A stretch of DNA of 43,489 nucleotides from an uncultured Clostridia bacterium (GTDB lineage: Bacteria > Bacillota > Clostridia > Christensenellales > UBA1242). Shown here in pieces: positions 16,587 to 24,591 of this stretch; the first letter of the stretch is position 1, and the number at the start of each line of letters is the position of its first letter. Location of the stretch: contig CALWEJ010000001.1 of the NCBI GenBank assembly GCA_944377165.1, forward strand, positions 1 to 43,489. The letters run 5' to 3'. The notes under the pieces were generated by a model, which saw nothing but the letters and a program-made list of their open reading frames with translations, searched no databases and was not told where the DNA came from. The translations under genes were made by a program, and so were the position numbers.

Positions 16587-16722
16587 TATAAAATTTGATA
16601 TGTTTTGAACGTAATAAAATATTAAATTATAGAATATATCCTATGAAATGTTTAATCAAATATTTTGTTAATAAAAATTCTAACTAATTAAAATTTAAGA
16701 TTATAAATAATACTTTCAAGTT

Positions 16723-17418
16723 ATGGGAAAAGACCTTAAATATATTGACCGATTTATTATGATGTTAACTGATGCGCAAATCAATAAACTAACTAGTGCG
16801 CGCATTATAGTTTTTGGCGTGGGCGGAGTAGGAAGCAGTGTTTGTCACTTTCTAGTCCGTTCTGGAATACAAAACCTTGATATTGTCGATTTTGACACAA
16901 TAGACGAAACGAATATTAATCGTCAATTAGTAGCATATCAAACAAATATAGGAGAGTTAAAAGTAAATGCTCTTAAAACGCAATTATTAGCCATAAACCC
17001 AAATCTTAACATTAATACTTTTCCGATAAAATTTTCTGAGAATACTTCAGGTAAGATTGATTTTTCAAAATATGATATTATAATCGATTGCATTGACGAT
17101 ATTAGCGCTAAAAAATTATTGATAACTCTATCAAAGAATAATGAAAAGTATATTTTGTCTTGTATGGGGGCTGGAAATAGGTATCTTGAAATACCTAATT
17201 TTGAGATTTCGGATATTTCTAAAACCAGCTATGACCCTATCGCAAAAATATTACGGAAGTTTTGCGCACAAAATGGAATAAAAAAGTTAGAAGTCTGCTA
17301 TACTAAGCAGAAGGCAACTAAATATGCTTGCAAAAAAATTGCTAGTGTAGTATACTATCCAGTGAATATGGCGACAGTAGTTGTTGCACATATTATTCAA
17401 AAAATTGTTGCATTGTAG
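16723..17418 (+). CDS. tcdA: tRNA threonylcarbamoyladenosine dehydratase, E1-like (TcdA/CsdL)
   Basis: ThiF/MoeB-superfamily ATP-using enzyme that cyclises t6A to ct6A in tRNAs. The 231 residues show the nucleotide motif V-F-G-V-G-G-V-G-S, D-F-D-T-I-D-E-T-N-I-N-R-Q, and S-C-M-G-A-G-N-R followed by I-S-K-T-S-Y-D-P-I-A-K, which fits TcdA better than ThiF or MoeB. The start has no clear Shine-Dalgarno; an internal ATG at 16756 is an alternative. Sits 9 bases before trxA. Confidence 0.85.
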   Translation: MGKDLKYIDRFIMMLTDAQINKLTSARIIVFGVGGVGSSVCHFLVRSGIQNLDIVDFDTIDETNINRQLVAYQTNIGELKVNALKTQLLAINPNLNINTFPIKFSENTSGKIDFSKYDIIIDCIDDISAKKLLITLSKNNEKYILSCMGAGNRYLEIPNFEISDISKTSYDPIAKILRKFCAQNGIKKLEVCYTKQKATKYACKKIASVVYYPVNMATVVVAHIIQKIVAL

Positions 17419-17427
17419 GAGGAAAAT

Positions 17428-17754
17428 ATGGAACAAGTTAATAGTTCAAATTTCGATGATTATATTAATCAAGATTGTGTGACTATAGTAGATTTTTTCG
17501 CTACTTGGTGTATGCCTTGTAAAATGTATAAGCCTATTTTAGAGCGAGTTTCTAGTGAAGTTAAGGACGTAAAATTCGCCACATTAGATATTGATGAGAG
17601 CGAAGATATTGCTAAAAGATATAGAGTTTTCAGTGTGCCAACACTTGTATGCTTTAAATCTGGTAAGAAGATTGATAGTATTGTTGGCCTTAATCCGTAT
17701 GACGAAGTAGTTGCTTTCGCTAATAGATGCAAAAATACTAATATTGATGAGTAA
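17428..17754 (+). CDS. trxA: Thioredoxin with W-C-M-P-C active site
   Basis: Cytoplasmic thiol-disulfide reductase fold of 108 residues. The redox motif is F-F-A-T-W-C-M-P-C-K at about 23-32, with Met in place of the usual Gly, which should shift redox potential. The cis-proline block F-S-V-P-T-L-V-C-F follows. GGAGG precedes the ATG. Co-transcribed with tcdA and closed by a terminator. Confidence 0.93.
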   Translation: MEQVNSSNFDDYINQDCVTIVDFFATWCMPCKMYKPILERVSSEVKDVKFATLDIDESEDIAKRYRVFSVPTLVCFKSGKKIDSIVGLNPYDEVVAFANRCKNTNIDE

Positions 17755-17771
17755 TTAGTTTTACTTTAACT

Positions 17772-17800
17772 AAAGAGTAATTTTATTTACTCTTTTTTTT
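17772..17800 (+). terminator. Terminator after trxA
   Basis: Perfect 9-bp stem (17772-17780 with 17787-17795), six-base loop, T run to 17800. Confidence 0.93.
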
Positions 17801-17832
17801 ATTTTATCACTACTTAATAATAAAAAACCTAC

Positions 17833-17861
17833 TTGACAATAATTAATCTAGGTGCTATACT
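17833..17861 (+). promoter_or_regulatory. Promoter of the cysteine desulfurase operon
   Basis: TTGACA (17833-17838), 17-base spacer ending TGC, TATACT (17856-17861). Followed by AGGAG and the ATG at 17880. No Rrf2/IscR-like operator was recognised. Confidence 0.88.
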
Positions 17862-17879
17862 ATTTTTAGGAGAAAAGTT

Positions 17880-19073
17880 ATGGAGAGAATTTACTTAGAT
17901 AACGCATCGACAACGACTCTTAGTCCAGAAGTTTTAAATGCTATGATGCCCGCATTAACTTCGGTTTACGGAAATTCTGCTTCGATTCATTCATTCGGCA
18001 GAGAAGCTTCTAACTTAATAGACCAAAGTCGCGATACGATTGCAAAAACTATTAATGCAAAGTCAAACGAAATATATTTTACGTCTAGCGGTAGCGAAGC
18101 GAATTCTATGGCGATTATCGGTATAGCGAACGCAAATAGAAGTCGTGGCAACCATATCATAACTAGCAAAATTGAGCACGAATCAGTTCTTAATGCTTGC
18201 AAATATTTAGAGAAAAACGGTTTTCAAGTCACATATTTAGACGTTGATTCTAACGGTTTAATCAATTTTACTGAATTACTACACGCAATTAATGCTAATA
18301 CTATATTGATTTCGATAATGTCCGCTAATAATGAATTAGGCACTATTCAGTTTATTAAAGCTATAGCACAAACTGCACGCGAAAAAAATATTATTTTCCA
18401 CACAGATGCTGTTCAATTATATGGACATATGGACATTGATGTTGTTGATATGGGTATTGATGTTATGACAATTTCAGGACATAAAATCAATGGACCTAAA
18501 GGTTCAGCTGTATTATATGTCAATAATAATGTTAAGATAGACCCTATTATATTCGGCGGAAATCAAGAGAGAAATAAACGTGGTGGGACGTGCAATACGG
18601 CAGGAATTGTCGGACTAGCAAAGGCTTGCGAAATTGCTATGCGCGATATGAAAAGCAACAATCATAAATTACGTCTTTTAAGTGAATATTTTGTATCTAA
18701 ACTTACTAGCGAAATTGACCACGTCATAATTAACGCAAATACACGTCAAAAACTACCACAAATCATATCAGCGACATTTGTAGGTGTTGATGGAGAAAGT
18801 TTAGTCACGAAATTAGATATAAATGGAGTAGCTGTTTCGACAGGAAGCGCTTGTACTAGCAATAGTTTGACCGTTTCACACGTTATGAAAGCAATAGGAT
18901 TATCTAACGATAATGCAAGAAGCACAATACGTATTAGTTTAGGCAAAAATAATTCGTACGAAGAACTAGATAATGCTATCGCAATTATAAAAAAATCAGT
19001 TAGCGAATTAAGAGAATATTCTTCAACTTATGGTGCAAAGATACGTAAGAGAAAGGGGGATAGAGATGTATAA
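17880..19073 (+). CDS. iscS: Cysteine desulfurase, NifS/IscS family
   Basis: PLP enzyme that takes sulfur from cysteine for Fe-S clusters and tRNA thiolation. The 397 residues include I-Y-L-D-N-A-S-T-T, S-G-S-E-A-N, His100, Asp176 in H-T-D-A-V-Q, the PLP lysine 202 in S-G-H-K-I-N-G-P-K-G and the mobile-loop cysteine 325 in S-T-G-S-A-C-T-S. The long cysteine loop places it in the IscS/NifS class I group. It overlaps the IscU-like gene by 8 bases. In Firmicutes this enzyme could also serve thiI or mnmA; the symbol is by family. Confidence 0.9.
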   Translation: MERIYLDNASTTTLSPEVLNAMMPALTSVYGNSASIHSFGREASNLIDQSRDTIAKTINAKSNEIYFTSSGSEANSMAIIGIANANRSRGNHIITSKIEHESVLNACKYLEKNGFQVTYLDVDSNGLINFTELLHAINANTILISIMSANNELGTIQFIKAIAQTAREKNIIFHTDAVQLYGHMDIDVVDMGIDVMTISGHKINGPKGSAVLYVNNNVKIDPIIFGGNQERNKRGGTCNTAGIVGLAKACEIAMRDMKSNNHKLRLLSEYFVSKLTSEIDHVIINANTRQKLPQIISATFVGVDGESLVTKLDINGVAVSTGSACTSNSLTVSHVMKAIGLSNDNARSTIRISLGKNNSYEELDNAIAIIKKSVSELREYSSTYGAKIRKRKGDRDV

Positions 19074-19434
19074 TAATATTATAATGAATATATTTTCAAA
19101 CCCTAAGAATTCAGGCCGAATTTCAAAACCAGATGGGATTTTCGATATGTACAATGCGGACCAAACTGCGCACGTTGAATTTTCTTTAAGGATAGATAGT
19201 GGCATAATAATGCAATGTAAATTTAGAGCACAAGCTAACCCTTATATTATCGCCGTTTGCTCTAAAATTACAGAAGTGGTCACAGGCAGAATGGCTAATA
19301 TGTTATTTATTGATTCGCTCAGTGTAAAAAAGGCCCTTGAAGATGAAAGTGATATAGACATTGAATTTTGCTTAGATTGCTTAAAGGGTGCTGTTCGCGA
19401 TTATCAAGAAAAATTAGCAAAAAATAATGCTTAA
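19066..19434 (+). CDS. IscU/NifU-N-like protein lacking most cluster cysteines
   Basis: Start at 19066 is chosen for its GGGGG-containing ribosome site and the family start M-Y-N-N-I; an upstream extension is rejected. The 122 residues align by eye with IscU (N-P-K-N-S-G-R-I, K-F-R-A, E-V-V-T-G-R). The first scaffold motif C-G-D reads N-A-D-Q (about 30-33), and the second, G-C-G, reads A-N-P (about 57-59). Only the third region keeps cysteines (F-C-L-D-C, 102 and 105), with others at 51 and 65. It thus probably cannot hold a cluster in the standard way. Coupled to the desulfurase, it may be a regulator, a sulfur acceptor or a partner. Confidence 0.8.
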   Translation: MYNNIIMNIFSNPKNSGRISKPDGIFDMYNADQTAHVEFSLRIDSGIIMQCKFRAQANPYIIAVCSKITEVVTGRMANMLFIDSLSVKKALEDESDIDIEFCLDCLKGAVRDYQEKLAKNNA

Positions 19435-19490
19435 AATGCGCTTTACTACATATTTTTACAAATTTTGCGAAAAATATAGTAGGAGGCAAT

Positions 19491-19664
19491 ATGAAAGAAT
19501 TATTAATTGGAATGGGATTAGGCTTTATTGTAGGTGCAATAGTATCAAAAACTAATAAACCTATCTCAGATACTATAGATAAAGGTGTTGAGAAAGGAAA
19601 AGAGATTATAGAAGATATTAAAGATGAAGTCCAAACTCAAACAAAAAAAATGAAAAATAAATAA
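19491..19664 (+). CDS. Small YtxH-like membrane protein
   Basis: A 57-residue protein: an N-terminal glycine-rich membrane segment (L-L-I-G-M-G-L-G-F-I-V-G-A-I-V, about 4-18) followed by a charged, helical tail rich in Lys and Glu. This layout matches YtxH-type stress or envelope proteins of Firmicutes, function unknown. AGGAGG stands 4 bases before the ATG and a terminator follows the stop, which together support a real gene. Confidence 0.8.
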   Translation: MKELLIGMGLGFIVGAIVSKTNKPISDTIDKGVEKGKEIIEDIKDEVQTQTKKMKNK

Positions 19665-19667
19665 TCA

Positions 19668-19693
19668 AAATCTACCAGCTAGGTAGATTTTTT
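19668..19693 (+). terminator. Terminator after the YtxH-like gene
   Basis: Perfect 9-bp stem (19668-19676 with 19682-19690), loop AGCTA, six T residues. Confidence 0.92.
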
Positions 19694-19753
19694 AGTATAA
19701 AAATAAAAACAACAATTATATTCAAAATATTAAATTTTTCGTTAGCAATTTGA

Positions 19754-19782
19754 TTTACTAAAATTTTACTATATGATATAAT
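19754..19782 (+). promoter_or_regulatory. ruvX promoter, near-leaderless
   Basis: TTTACT (19754-19759), 17-base spacer, TATAAT (19777-19782). The ATG of ruvX begins 7 bases after the box and no Shine-Dalgarno is present. Confidence 0.7.
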
Positions 19783-19788
19783 CATATT

Positions 19789-20196
19789 ATGAGAGCTATG
19801 GGTATTGATTTCGGACTGAAACGCATAGGAATTTCACTTAGTGATGAAACAAAGTTCTTAGCATCTCCTTATACTACATTACATAGGAAAACACAAAGTG
19901 AAGATTTAACTTACCTTTTATCACTGATAAAAAATGAAAAAATTGATGAAATAGTGTGCGGATTGCCTATGAATATGCAAGGAGAAGAACAAGATATTGC
20001 TAAAAGTGCGCGTGATTTTATGTCTGAATTAACAAAAAATTTAAACATCTCTGTAAATTTCGTAGATGAAAGATTATCATCTGTGATGGCGGAAGATATG
20101 TTAAAGGAGAAGATTAAAGACTGGCGTAAGCGCAAAGAAAAATTAGATGCCGTAGCAGCTACAATTATTTTACAAGACTATTTAGATACAAAATAA
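19789..20196 (+). CDS. ruvX: RuvX/YqgF RNase H-fold nuclease
   Basis: Putative Holliday-junction resolvase or pre-16S rRNA nuclease; the essential role in many bacteria is in 16S 5' processing. The 135 residues contain the first acidic residue in M-G-I-D-F-G-L-K-R-I-G, C-G-L-P-M-N-M-Q-G, F-V-D-E-R-L-S-S-V and K-L-D-A-V-A-A-T-I-I-L-Q (last Asp). Predicted to be translated from a nearly leaderless mRNA. Followed by a DUF1292 gene, as commonly seen in Firmicutes. Confidence 0.93.
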   Translation: MRAMGIDFGLKRIGISLSDETKFLASPYTTLHRKTQSEDLTYLLSLIKNEKIDEIVCGLPMNMQGEEQDIAKSARDFMSELTKNLNISVNFVDERLSSVMAEDMLKEKIKDWRKRKEKLDAVAATIILQDYLDTK

Positions 20197-20205
20197 GGAG
20201 TTATT

Positions 20206-20574
20206 ATGAAAGATTTAAGAAAAGAACTTAATCGCAACAATAAATTAAAGGCAGTTGACCCAATCAAACAAATTTTAGATGAAAATAATGACGACAATGT
20301 TATACTATTTGACACAAACAATAAACCTATTGAGTTCGAGCAAATTGCTGTCATTAGCTTAGAGGAATCGGACAACTATTATGCTATATTAATTCCTATT
20401 ACACCAATGCAAGGTGTAGAAGAAGGAGAAGGTGTAATTTTCGCTATCAATGAAACAAAAGGCGAAATGGATATTGTAAATGACCAAAAACTTATTGATA
20501 AAGTTGTAGATGCATATGAAAAATTATGCGAAGAGAATCCTAACGATTCAAGCGATAGCTCTGATAATAAATAA
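20206..20574 (+). CDS. DUF1292 family protein
   Basis: Acidic protein of 122 residues with the DUF1292 pattern: V-I-L-F-D-T-N-N-K-P-I-E-F-E-Q-I-A-V-I (about 31-49), Y-Y-A-I-L-I-P-I, and V-I-F-A-I-N-E. The C-terminus is a Ser/Asp/Asn tail. Function is unknown; it usually neighbours ruvX (yrrK-yrzB-like order). AAGGAG precedes the ATG. Confidence 0.87.
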   Translation: MKDLRKELNRNNKLKAVDPIKQILDENNDDNVILFDTNNKPIEFEQIAVISLEESDNYYAILIPITPMQGVEEGEGVIFAINETKGEMDIVNDQKLIDKVVDAYEKLCEENPNDSSDSSDNK

Positions 20575-20701
20575 TTCGAATTTATTTAAATTATAAAAGC
20601 ATATCATATTGTGGTTATCAATGATAATTATTTATATCTATGCTTATAATTATGTAAATTAATCATCTGATAGCATTTTTCACATTTAAATTAAGAGTAT
20701 A

Positions 20702-20733
20702 AAAATAGTACAATTTATTTGTGCTGTTTTTTA
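20702..20733 (+). terminator. Terminator of ruvX-DUF1292
   Basis: Stem AGTACAA/TTGTGCT (20707-20713 with 20719-20725, one G-U), extendable by flanking A/T pairs, followed by G and six T. The remainder of the 20575-20772 gap is AT-rich; it also contains an imperfect inverted repeat (AAGCATA ... TATGCTT, about 20598-20650). Confidence 0.75.
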
Positions 20734-20772
20734 TAACGATTTGTTAAATTGCTAGTAATTCTATTATCTGTA

Positions 20773-20800
20773 TTGACAAATAAACTATATAAGTTATAAT
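20773..20800 (+). promoter_or_regulatory. Consensus promoter of the orphan gene, near-leaderless
   Basis: TTGACA (20773-20778), 16-base spacer, TATAAT (20795-20800). The ATG is 10 bases after the -10 box, leaving a leader of only two or three bases and no Shine-Dalgarno. Confidence 0.75.
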
Positions 20801-20809
20801 ATAATTAAT

Positions 20810-21634
20810 ATGAAAAGTTTAAAGATTGAAGATGCAGTAGATTTAAAAAATGCTGAAAAATCAAATAAGTTGAGAAATCCAAAATCCCTAGAAGAATATT
20901 CAAATGAGAATTTAGAAGATATAAAGCTTTTAGGTAGTGAATTATGGTTTTTATTAAATCCAAGTTATAAAAAAGTATTAAAAGAAGACTTAAACGTTTG
21001 TAAAAAACATAAATCTAATTTCTTAAAAAATATTAGTAAAAATCTTGCTTTAGATAAAGAAAATAAAAACAAACTTTTAATAAAGTTGTTATTCGAACAT
21101 TTTAAATCAGTTAAAAGAATGACGGGAGAGGGAACATTTAACAATCCTTATAAAATATCTACTGAATTTGGAGATGGATTGTTTTTTGATGAAATATACT
21201 TGTTTAAAAGTAATAAAATCCCCAAATATATTATAGACAATTATTGCTATAGCAATAGTTATAATTTATTATGTGATTATGCAAAACTTGGACTTAATGC
21301 TGTCCAATTAACGGGAATTTCTTGGTTCGGTAAGCCTTATTTACATTCTGTTTTGAAGCTTAACATTGATGGTGTTGATTTCATTGTTGATTCTAATATA
21401 CATTTAGTAATGACATATGATTTATATATGAAGATTTTTCCTATGGAAGTATTGTCTAAAATAACGTCAGAAGAAGCAGGTAAGAATGCTAAATATATTC
21501 AAGATACAGAAAAATTATTTGAGGACTATCAAGTTAAATTAGATTTTTCATTAGTAATATTAAGTTATCACGATTTTATTGAGCGCACTAAAAATTCTAC
21601 ATCGCCAGTGTATGATTTGCATATGATTATATAG
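20810..21634 (+). CDS. Uncharacterised protein with a possible Cys-His-Asp papain/transglutaminase-like core
   Basis: The family is not one I can name. The 274-residue protein has a lysine-rich helical N-terminal half and a C-terminal half with N-Y-C-Y-S-N-S-Y (Cys146), Y-L-H-S-V-L-K-L (His179) and F-I-V-D-S-N-I-H-L-V-M (Asp194). Cys, His and Asp in this order and spacing, with H-S followed by hydrophobic residues and D-x-N, resembles transglutaminase-like or papain-like folds in uncharacterised Clostridia and phage proteins. No signal peptide or membrane segment. It is a one-gene unit with its own strong promoter and no visible ribosome site. Catalysis is inference. Confidence 0.7.
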   Translation: MKSLKIEDAVDLKNAEKSNKLRNPKSLEEYSNENLEDIKLLGSELWFLLNPSYKKVLKEDLNVCKKHKSNFLKNISKNLALDKENKNKLLIKLLFEHFKSVKRMTGEGTFNNPYKISTEFGDGLFFDEIYLFKSNKIPKYIIDNYCYSNSYNLLCDYAKLGLNAVQLTGISWFGKPYLHSVLKLNIDGVDFIVDSNIHLVMTYDLYMKIFPMEVLSKITSEEAGKNAKYIQDTEKLFEDYQVKLDFSLVILSYHDFIERTKNSTSPVYDLHMII

Positions 21635-22033
21635 ATGATTTATTTTGCGACAAGATGATATTTATGAGTTTAATACTATATTAATTATATTATATGAGTT
21701 TTAGCGAATAATAAGATTTTTAATAAAATACAAAAATAAAAAACCATTACTAACAATATTATTATATTACTAATAATTAACATAGAAAAGATAAATGATT
21801 ATTAAATAAATTAATTGAAAAGTGATATAGTTAAAAGATATCGACAAAATTGAAATACAAAATAAGATTAGCATAATTCAATTAGTAGATTAGTTAAATC
21901 ATATGAATTAACTTGTGGACTACAAATTATATTCAAAAAGTCAAATAAGTGTAAAATAAAAAATCTAAAATGAATTATATAATATATTTTTATTAAATTA
22001 TTGATTCAATTATTATAAAATAGCACATAACCG
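21635..22033. other. AT-rich intergenic stretch without visible gene
   Basis: About 400 bases, extremely AT-rich, with stops in all frames. I see no RNA gene, repeat array or clear terminator. Confidence 0.7.
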
Positions 22034-22062
22034 TTGACAAATTAAAAAATATTTGCTATCAT
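22034..22062 (+). promoter_or_regulatory. rpsB-tsf promoter
   Basis: TTGACA (22034-22039), 17-base spacer ending TGC, TATCAT (22057-22062), extended -10. Confidence 0.88.
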
Positions 22063-22084
22063 AATCAAGTTTTATGAATATTCA

Positions 22085-22143
22085 CCTATTTACGATTGCT
22101 AGACTGTTGCCAAATTGGTTTGATAGCAAAACGACTAAATAGG
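22085..22143 (+). promoter_or_regulatory. Structured rpsB leader, probable ribosomal-protein autoregulatory RNA
   Basis: Two stacked stems: CCTATTTA (22085-22092) with TAAATAGG (22136-22143), and TTGCTA (22096-22101) with TAGCAA (22124-22129), separated by an internal loop of 3 and 6 bases; the apical part contains GTTGCCAAATTGG. The leader is about 95 bases and ends in GGAGG. Autoregulation by S2 is known in other bacteria; its use of this structure is inference. Confidence 0.6.
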
Positions 22144-22165
22144 GCAGACAAACAGGAGGAAAATT

Positions 22166-22972
22166 ATGTCAGTTATTTCAATGAAACAATTATTAGAAGC
22201 TGGTTGCCATTTTGGTCATCAAACTAGAAAATGGAACCCTAAGATGAAGAAGTATATCTTCACAGATAGAAATGATATTCATATCATTAACTTGGAAGAT
22301 ACTTCTAAAAAAATAGATGAAGCATATGTTTTCATCAAAGAGAAAGTACTTGCTGGAGCTAGTGTACTATTTATCGGTACTAAAAAACAAGCTAGCGAAA
22401 CTGTTAAGCAAGAAGCTGAACGTTCAGGTATGTACTACATCAACTCACGTTGGTTAGGTGGTACTCTTACTAACTTCACTACAATTAGAAAGAGAATTGA
22501 ACGTATGAACAAACTTAACAATATGGAAACTCTTGGTGATTTCGATTTGCTACCTAAGAAGGAAGTTATCAAACTTAAAGCAGAGCGCGATAAACTTGCT
22601 ATAAACTTATCAGGTATCAAAAATATGACTTCATTACCAGGTCTTATCATATTAGTTGACCCACACACAGAGCACATTGCTGTTAAAGAAGCTAGACGTT
22701 TAGGAATACCTACAGTTGGTATCGTTGATACAAACTGCGACCCAGATGATGTTGATTATTGCATTCCAGCCAACGACGATGCTATCGGTTCAGTAAAATT
22801 AATTCTTAGCACTTTAACAGATGCTATAATGGAAGCTAAGGGCGGAGAAATTCTTCACGACTTAAATGCTAATGACGAAGTTGAATCTATGGAAGAAATG
22901 GTTGGTCCTGAAAAGAAGAAAGAAAAACGCGTAAAGAAAGATAAAGACGAAGCAGAACAAGATAAAGAATAA
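22166..22972 (+). CDS. rpsB: Ribosomal protein uS2
   Basis: Small-subunit protein that bridges head and body of the 30S and is needed to bind bS1. The 268 residues begin [25 protein letters not shown] and include [11 protein letters not shown] and [10 protein letters not shown]. The C-terminus is a long charged lysine/glutamate tail. GGAGG lies 5 bases before the ATG. First gene of rpsB-tsf. Confidence 0.98.
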   Translation: MSVISMKQLLEAGCHFGHQTRKWNPKMKKYIFTDRNDIHIINLEDTSKKIDEAYVFIKEKVLAGASVLFIGTKKQASETVKQEAERSGMYYINSRWLGGTLTNFTTIRKRIERMNKLNNMETLGDFDLLPKKEVIKLKAERDKLAINLSGIKNMTSLPGLIILVDPHTEHIAVKEARRLGIPTVGIVDTNCDPDDVDYCIPANDDAIGSVKLILSTLTDAIMEAKGGEILHDLNANDEVESMEEMVGPEKKKEKRVKKDKDEAEQDKE

Positions 22973-22990
22973 TATTTTAAAGGAGAAATT

Positions 22991-23875
22991 ATGGTAATTA
23001 CAGCAAAAGACGTTGCAAATTTGCGCAATATGACAGGCGCAGGTATGATGGAATGTAAGAAAGCATTAGTTGACTCTGACGGTAATGTTGATAAGGCTAT
23101 TGAACTTTTACGTGAGCGCGGTGTTGCTAAAGTGGCTAAGAAAGAGAGCCGTATAGCAGCTGAAGGCGCAGTTGGTTCATATGTTAATGGTAATGTAGGT
23201 GTTTTAGTCGAAATTAATTGCGAATCAGATTTCGTATCTAAGGGCGAAAAATTCCAAAATATAGTTAGTGATATCGCTAAGGTTATTGCAGAGCAAAAAC
23301 CAAATAATATAGAAGAATTAAATCTATGCAAAATTAACAATATTACAGTAAAAGATTACATCGCAGAGCAAACACTTGTAATAGGTGAGAAATTATCTAT
23401 TAGAAGATTTGAAATGTATGTGACTACAGGTAAGATTGAAACATATATTCATATGGGCGGTAAAGTTGGTGTTATGGTTGAAGCTAATCTATATACTAGT
23501 GGAGAAAGTGAATTGCACGATGTCGCATTACAAATCGCTGCTGCTAAACCAACATATGTTTCAAGAAAAGATGTTCCAGCTGACGTATTAGACAAGGAAA
23601 AGAACATTCTTTTAGTTCAAATGCAAAATGACCCTAAGAATGCAAGTAAACCAAAAGAAATCCTTTCTAAAATTGTTGACGGTAAAATCGGAAAGTATTA
23701 TACAGAAAATTGCTTGTTAGACCAACCTTTTGTTAAAGATGATTCTTTGACTATAGAAAAGTTGATTGCAAATAAATTTTCAGTTGCTAAATTTGTTCGT
23801 TGGGAAATGGGCGAAGGTCTAGAAAAACGTGTTGATGATTTTGCAGCAGAAGTTGCAGCTCAATCAAAAATCTAA
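22991..23875 (+). CDS. tsf: Elongation factor Ts
   Basis: Nucleotide exchange factor for EF-Tu. The 294 residues include the N-terminal UBA-like domain (V-A-N-L-R-N-M-T-G-A-G-M-M-E-C-K-K-A-L), the signature E-I-N-C-E-S-D-F-V and V-H-M/I-H-M-G-G-K-V-G-V-M. Full length, in the normal place after rpsB. The pyrH gene that commonly follows is missing; a terminator stands there instead. Confidence 0.98.
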   Translation: MVITAKDVANLRNMTGAGMMECKKALVDSDGNVDKAIELLRERGVAKVAKKESRIAAEGAVGSYVNGNVGVLVEINCESDFVSKGEKFQNIVSDIAKVIAEQKPNNIEELNLCKINNITVKDYIAEQTLVIGEKLSIRRFEMYVTTGKIETYIHMGGKVGVMVEANLYTSGESELHDVALQIAAAKPTYVSRKDVPADVLDKEKNILLVQMQNDPKNASKPKEILSKIVDGKIGKYYTENCLLDQPFVKDDSLTIEKLIANKFSVAKFVRWEMGEGLEKRVDDFAAEVAAQSKI

Positions 23876-23877
23876 TG

Positions 23878-23904
23878 AAAAGATAGCATTTGCTATCTTT
23901 TTTT
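23878..23904 (+). terminator. Terminator of rpsB-tsf
   Basis: Stem AAAAGATAGCA (23878-23888) with TGCTATCTTTT (23891-23901), tiny loop, T run to 23904. It begins three bases after the tsf stop. Confidence 0.92.
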
Positions 23905-23976
23905 GTATTAAATTAATAAATATATTTAATAGATATAGTGATAATTTCATATTTTCAATTTATTTATAGTTTTTAG

Positions 23977-24005
23977 TTGCTTATTTTTACTAAAATTTGT
24001 AAAAT
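23977..24005 (+). promoter_or_regulatory. frr operon promoter
   Basis: TTGCTT (23977-23982), 17-base spacer, TAAAAT (24000-24005); AGGAG and the ATG at 24024 follow. Confidence 0.7.
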
Positions 24006-24023
24006 CATATTTAGGAGATATAT

Positions 24024-24590
24024 ATGAACGAAATGGTAGAAATGACTCTTTTAGATTATGAGGAGAATTTAAATAAACAATTTAATCATCTTTTAGATGA
24101 ATTAATGTTAATACGCGTTGGTAGAGCTAACCCAAAAATTATTGAAAATATAAAAGTTGACTATTATGGAACTCGAACACCTATTAATCAAACTAGTAAT
24201 ATTACAGTTCAAGACGCGCGAATGTTAGTGGTTTCACCTTGGGACGTAAGTACTCTTAAGAGTATTCGTACTGGTATTGAAAGCGCTAATTTGGGTGTAT
24301 CAGTAAGCGATGATGGAAAGATTATTCGCGTAAATTTTCCAATGCTTACAGAAGAAAGACGTCGTGAGTATTCTAAGGAAGCTAGAAAACTACTTGAAGA
24401 AGCGAAAATAGCTATGCGCAATGCTAGACGTGATTGCCTTGACGTTTTCAAAGAGATGAAAAAGAATAGTGAAATAAGCGAAGATGATTATGTGTCTTTA
24501 GAAAAAGATGTCCAAAAACAAATTGATAATTTTACTCAAAAAGCTGATAATGCGTGCGAAAAGAAAGTTGCTGAAATAATGGAAGTGTAG
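24024..24590 (+). CDS. frr: Ribosome recycling factor
   Basis: Splits post-termination ribosomes with EF-G. The 188 residues form the usual three-helix domain with R-V-G-R-A-N-P near 31-37, the small domain with Y-Y-G-T-R-T-P-I-N-Q, and the C-terminal R-R-D-C-L-D-V-F-K region. An ATG a few codons inside is possible, but AGGAG favours 24024. It ends one base before uppS. Confidence 0.97.
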   Translation: MNEMVEMTLLDYEENLNKQFNHLLDELMLIRVGRANPKIIENIKVDYYGTRTPINQTSNITVQDARMLVVSPWDVSTLKSIRTGIESANLGVSVSDDGKIIRVNFPMLTEERRREYSKEARKLLEEAKIAMRNARRDCLDVFKEMKKNSEISEDDYVSLEKDVQKQIDNFTQKADNACEKKVAEIMEV

Positions 24591-24591
24591 A

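Noticed and set aside
21635..22033. Replication origin or hidden RNA in the AT-rich gap
   Set aside because: No DnaA-box cluster, hairpin series or gene markers of an origin are visible; only high AT content.
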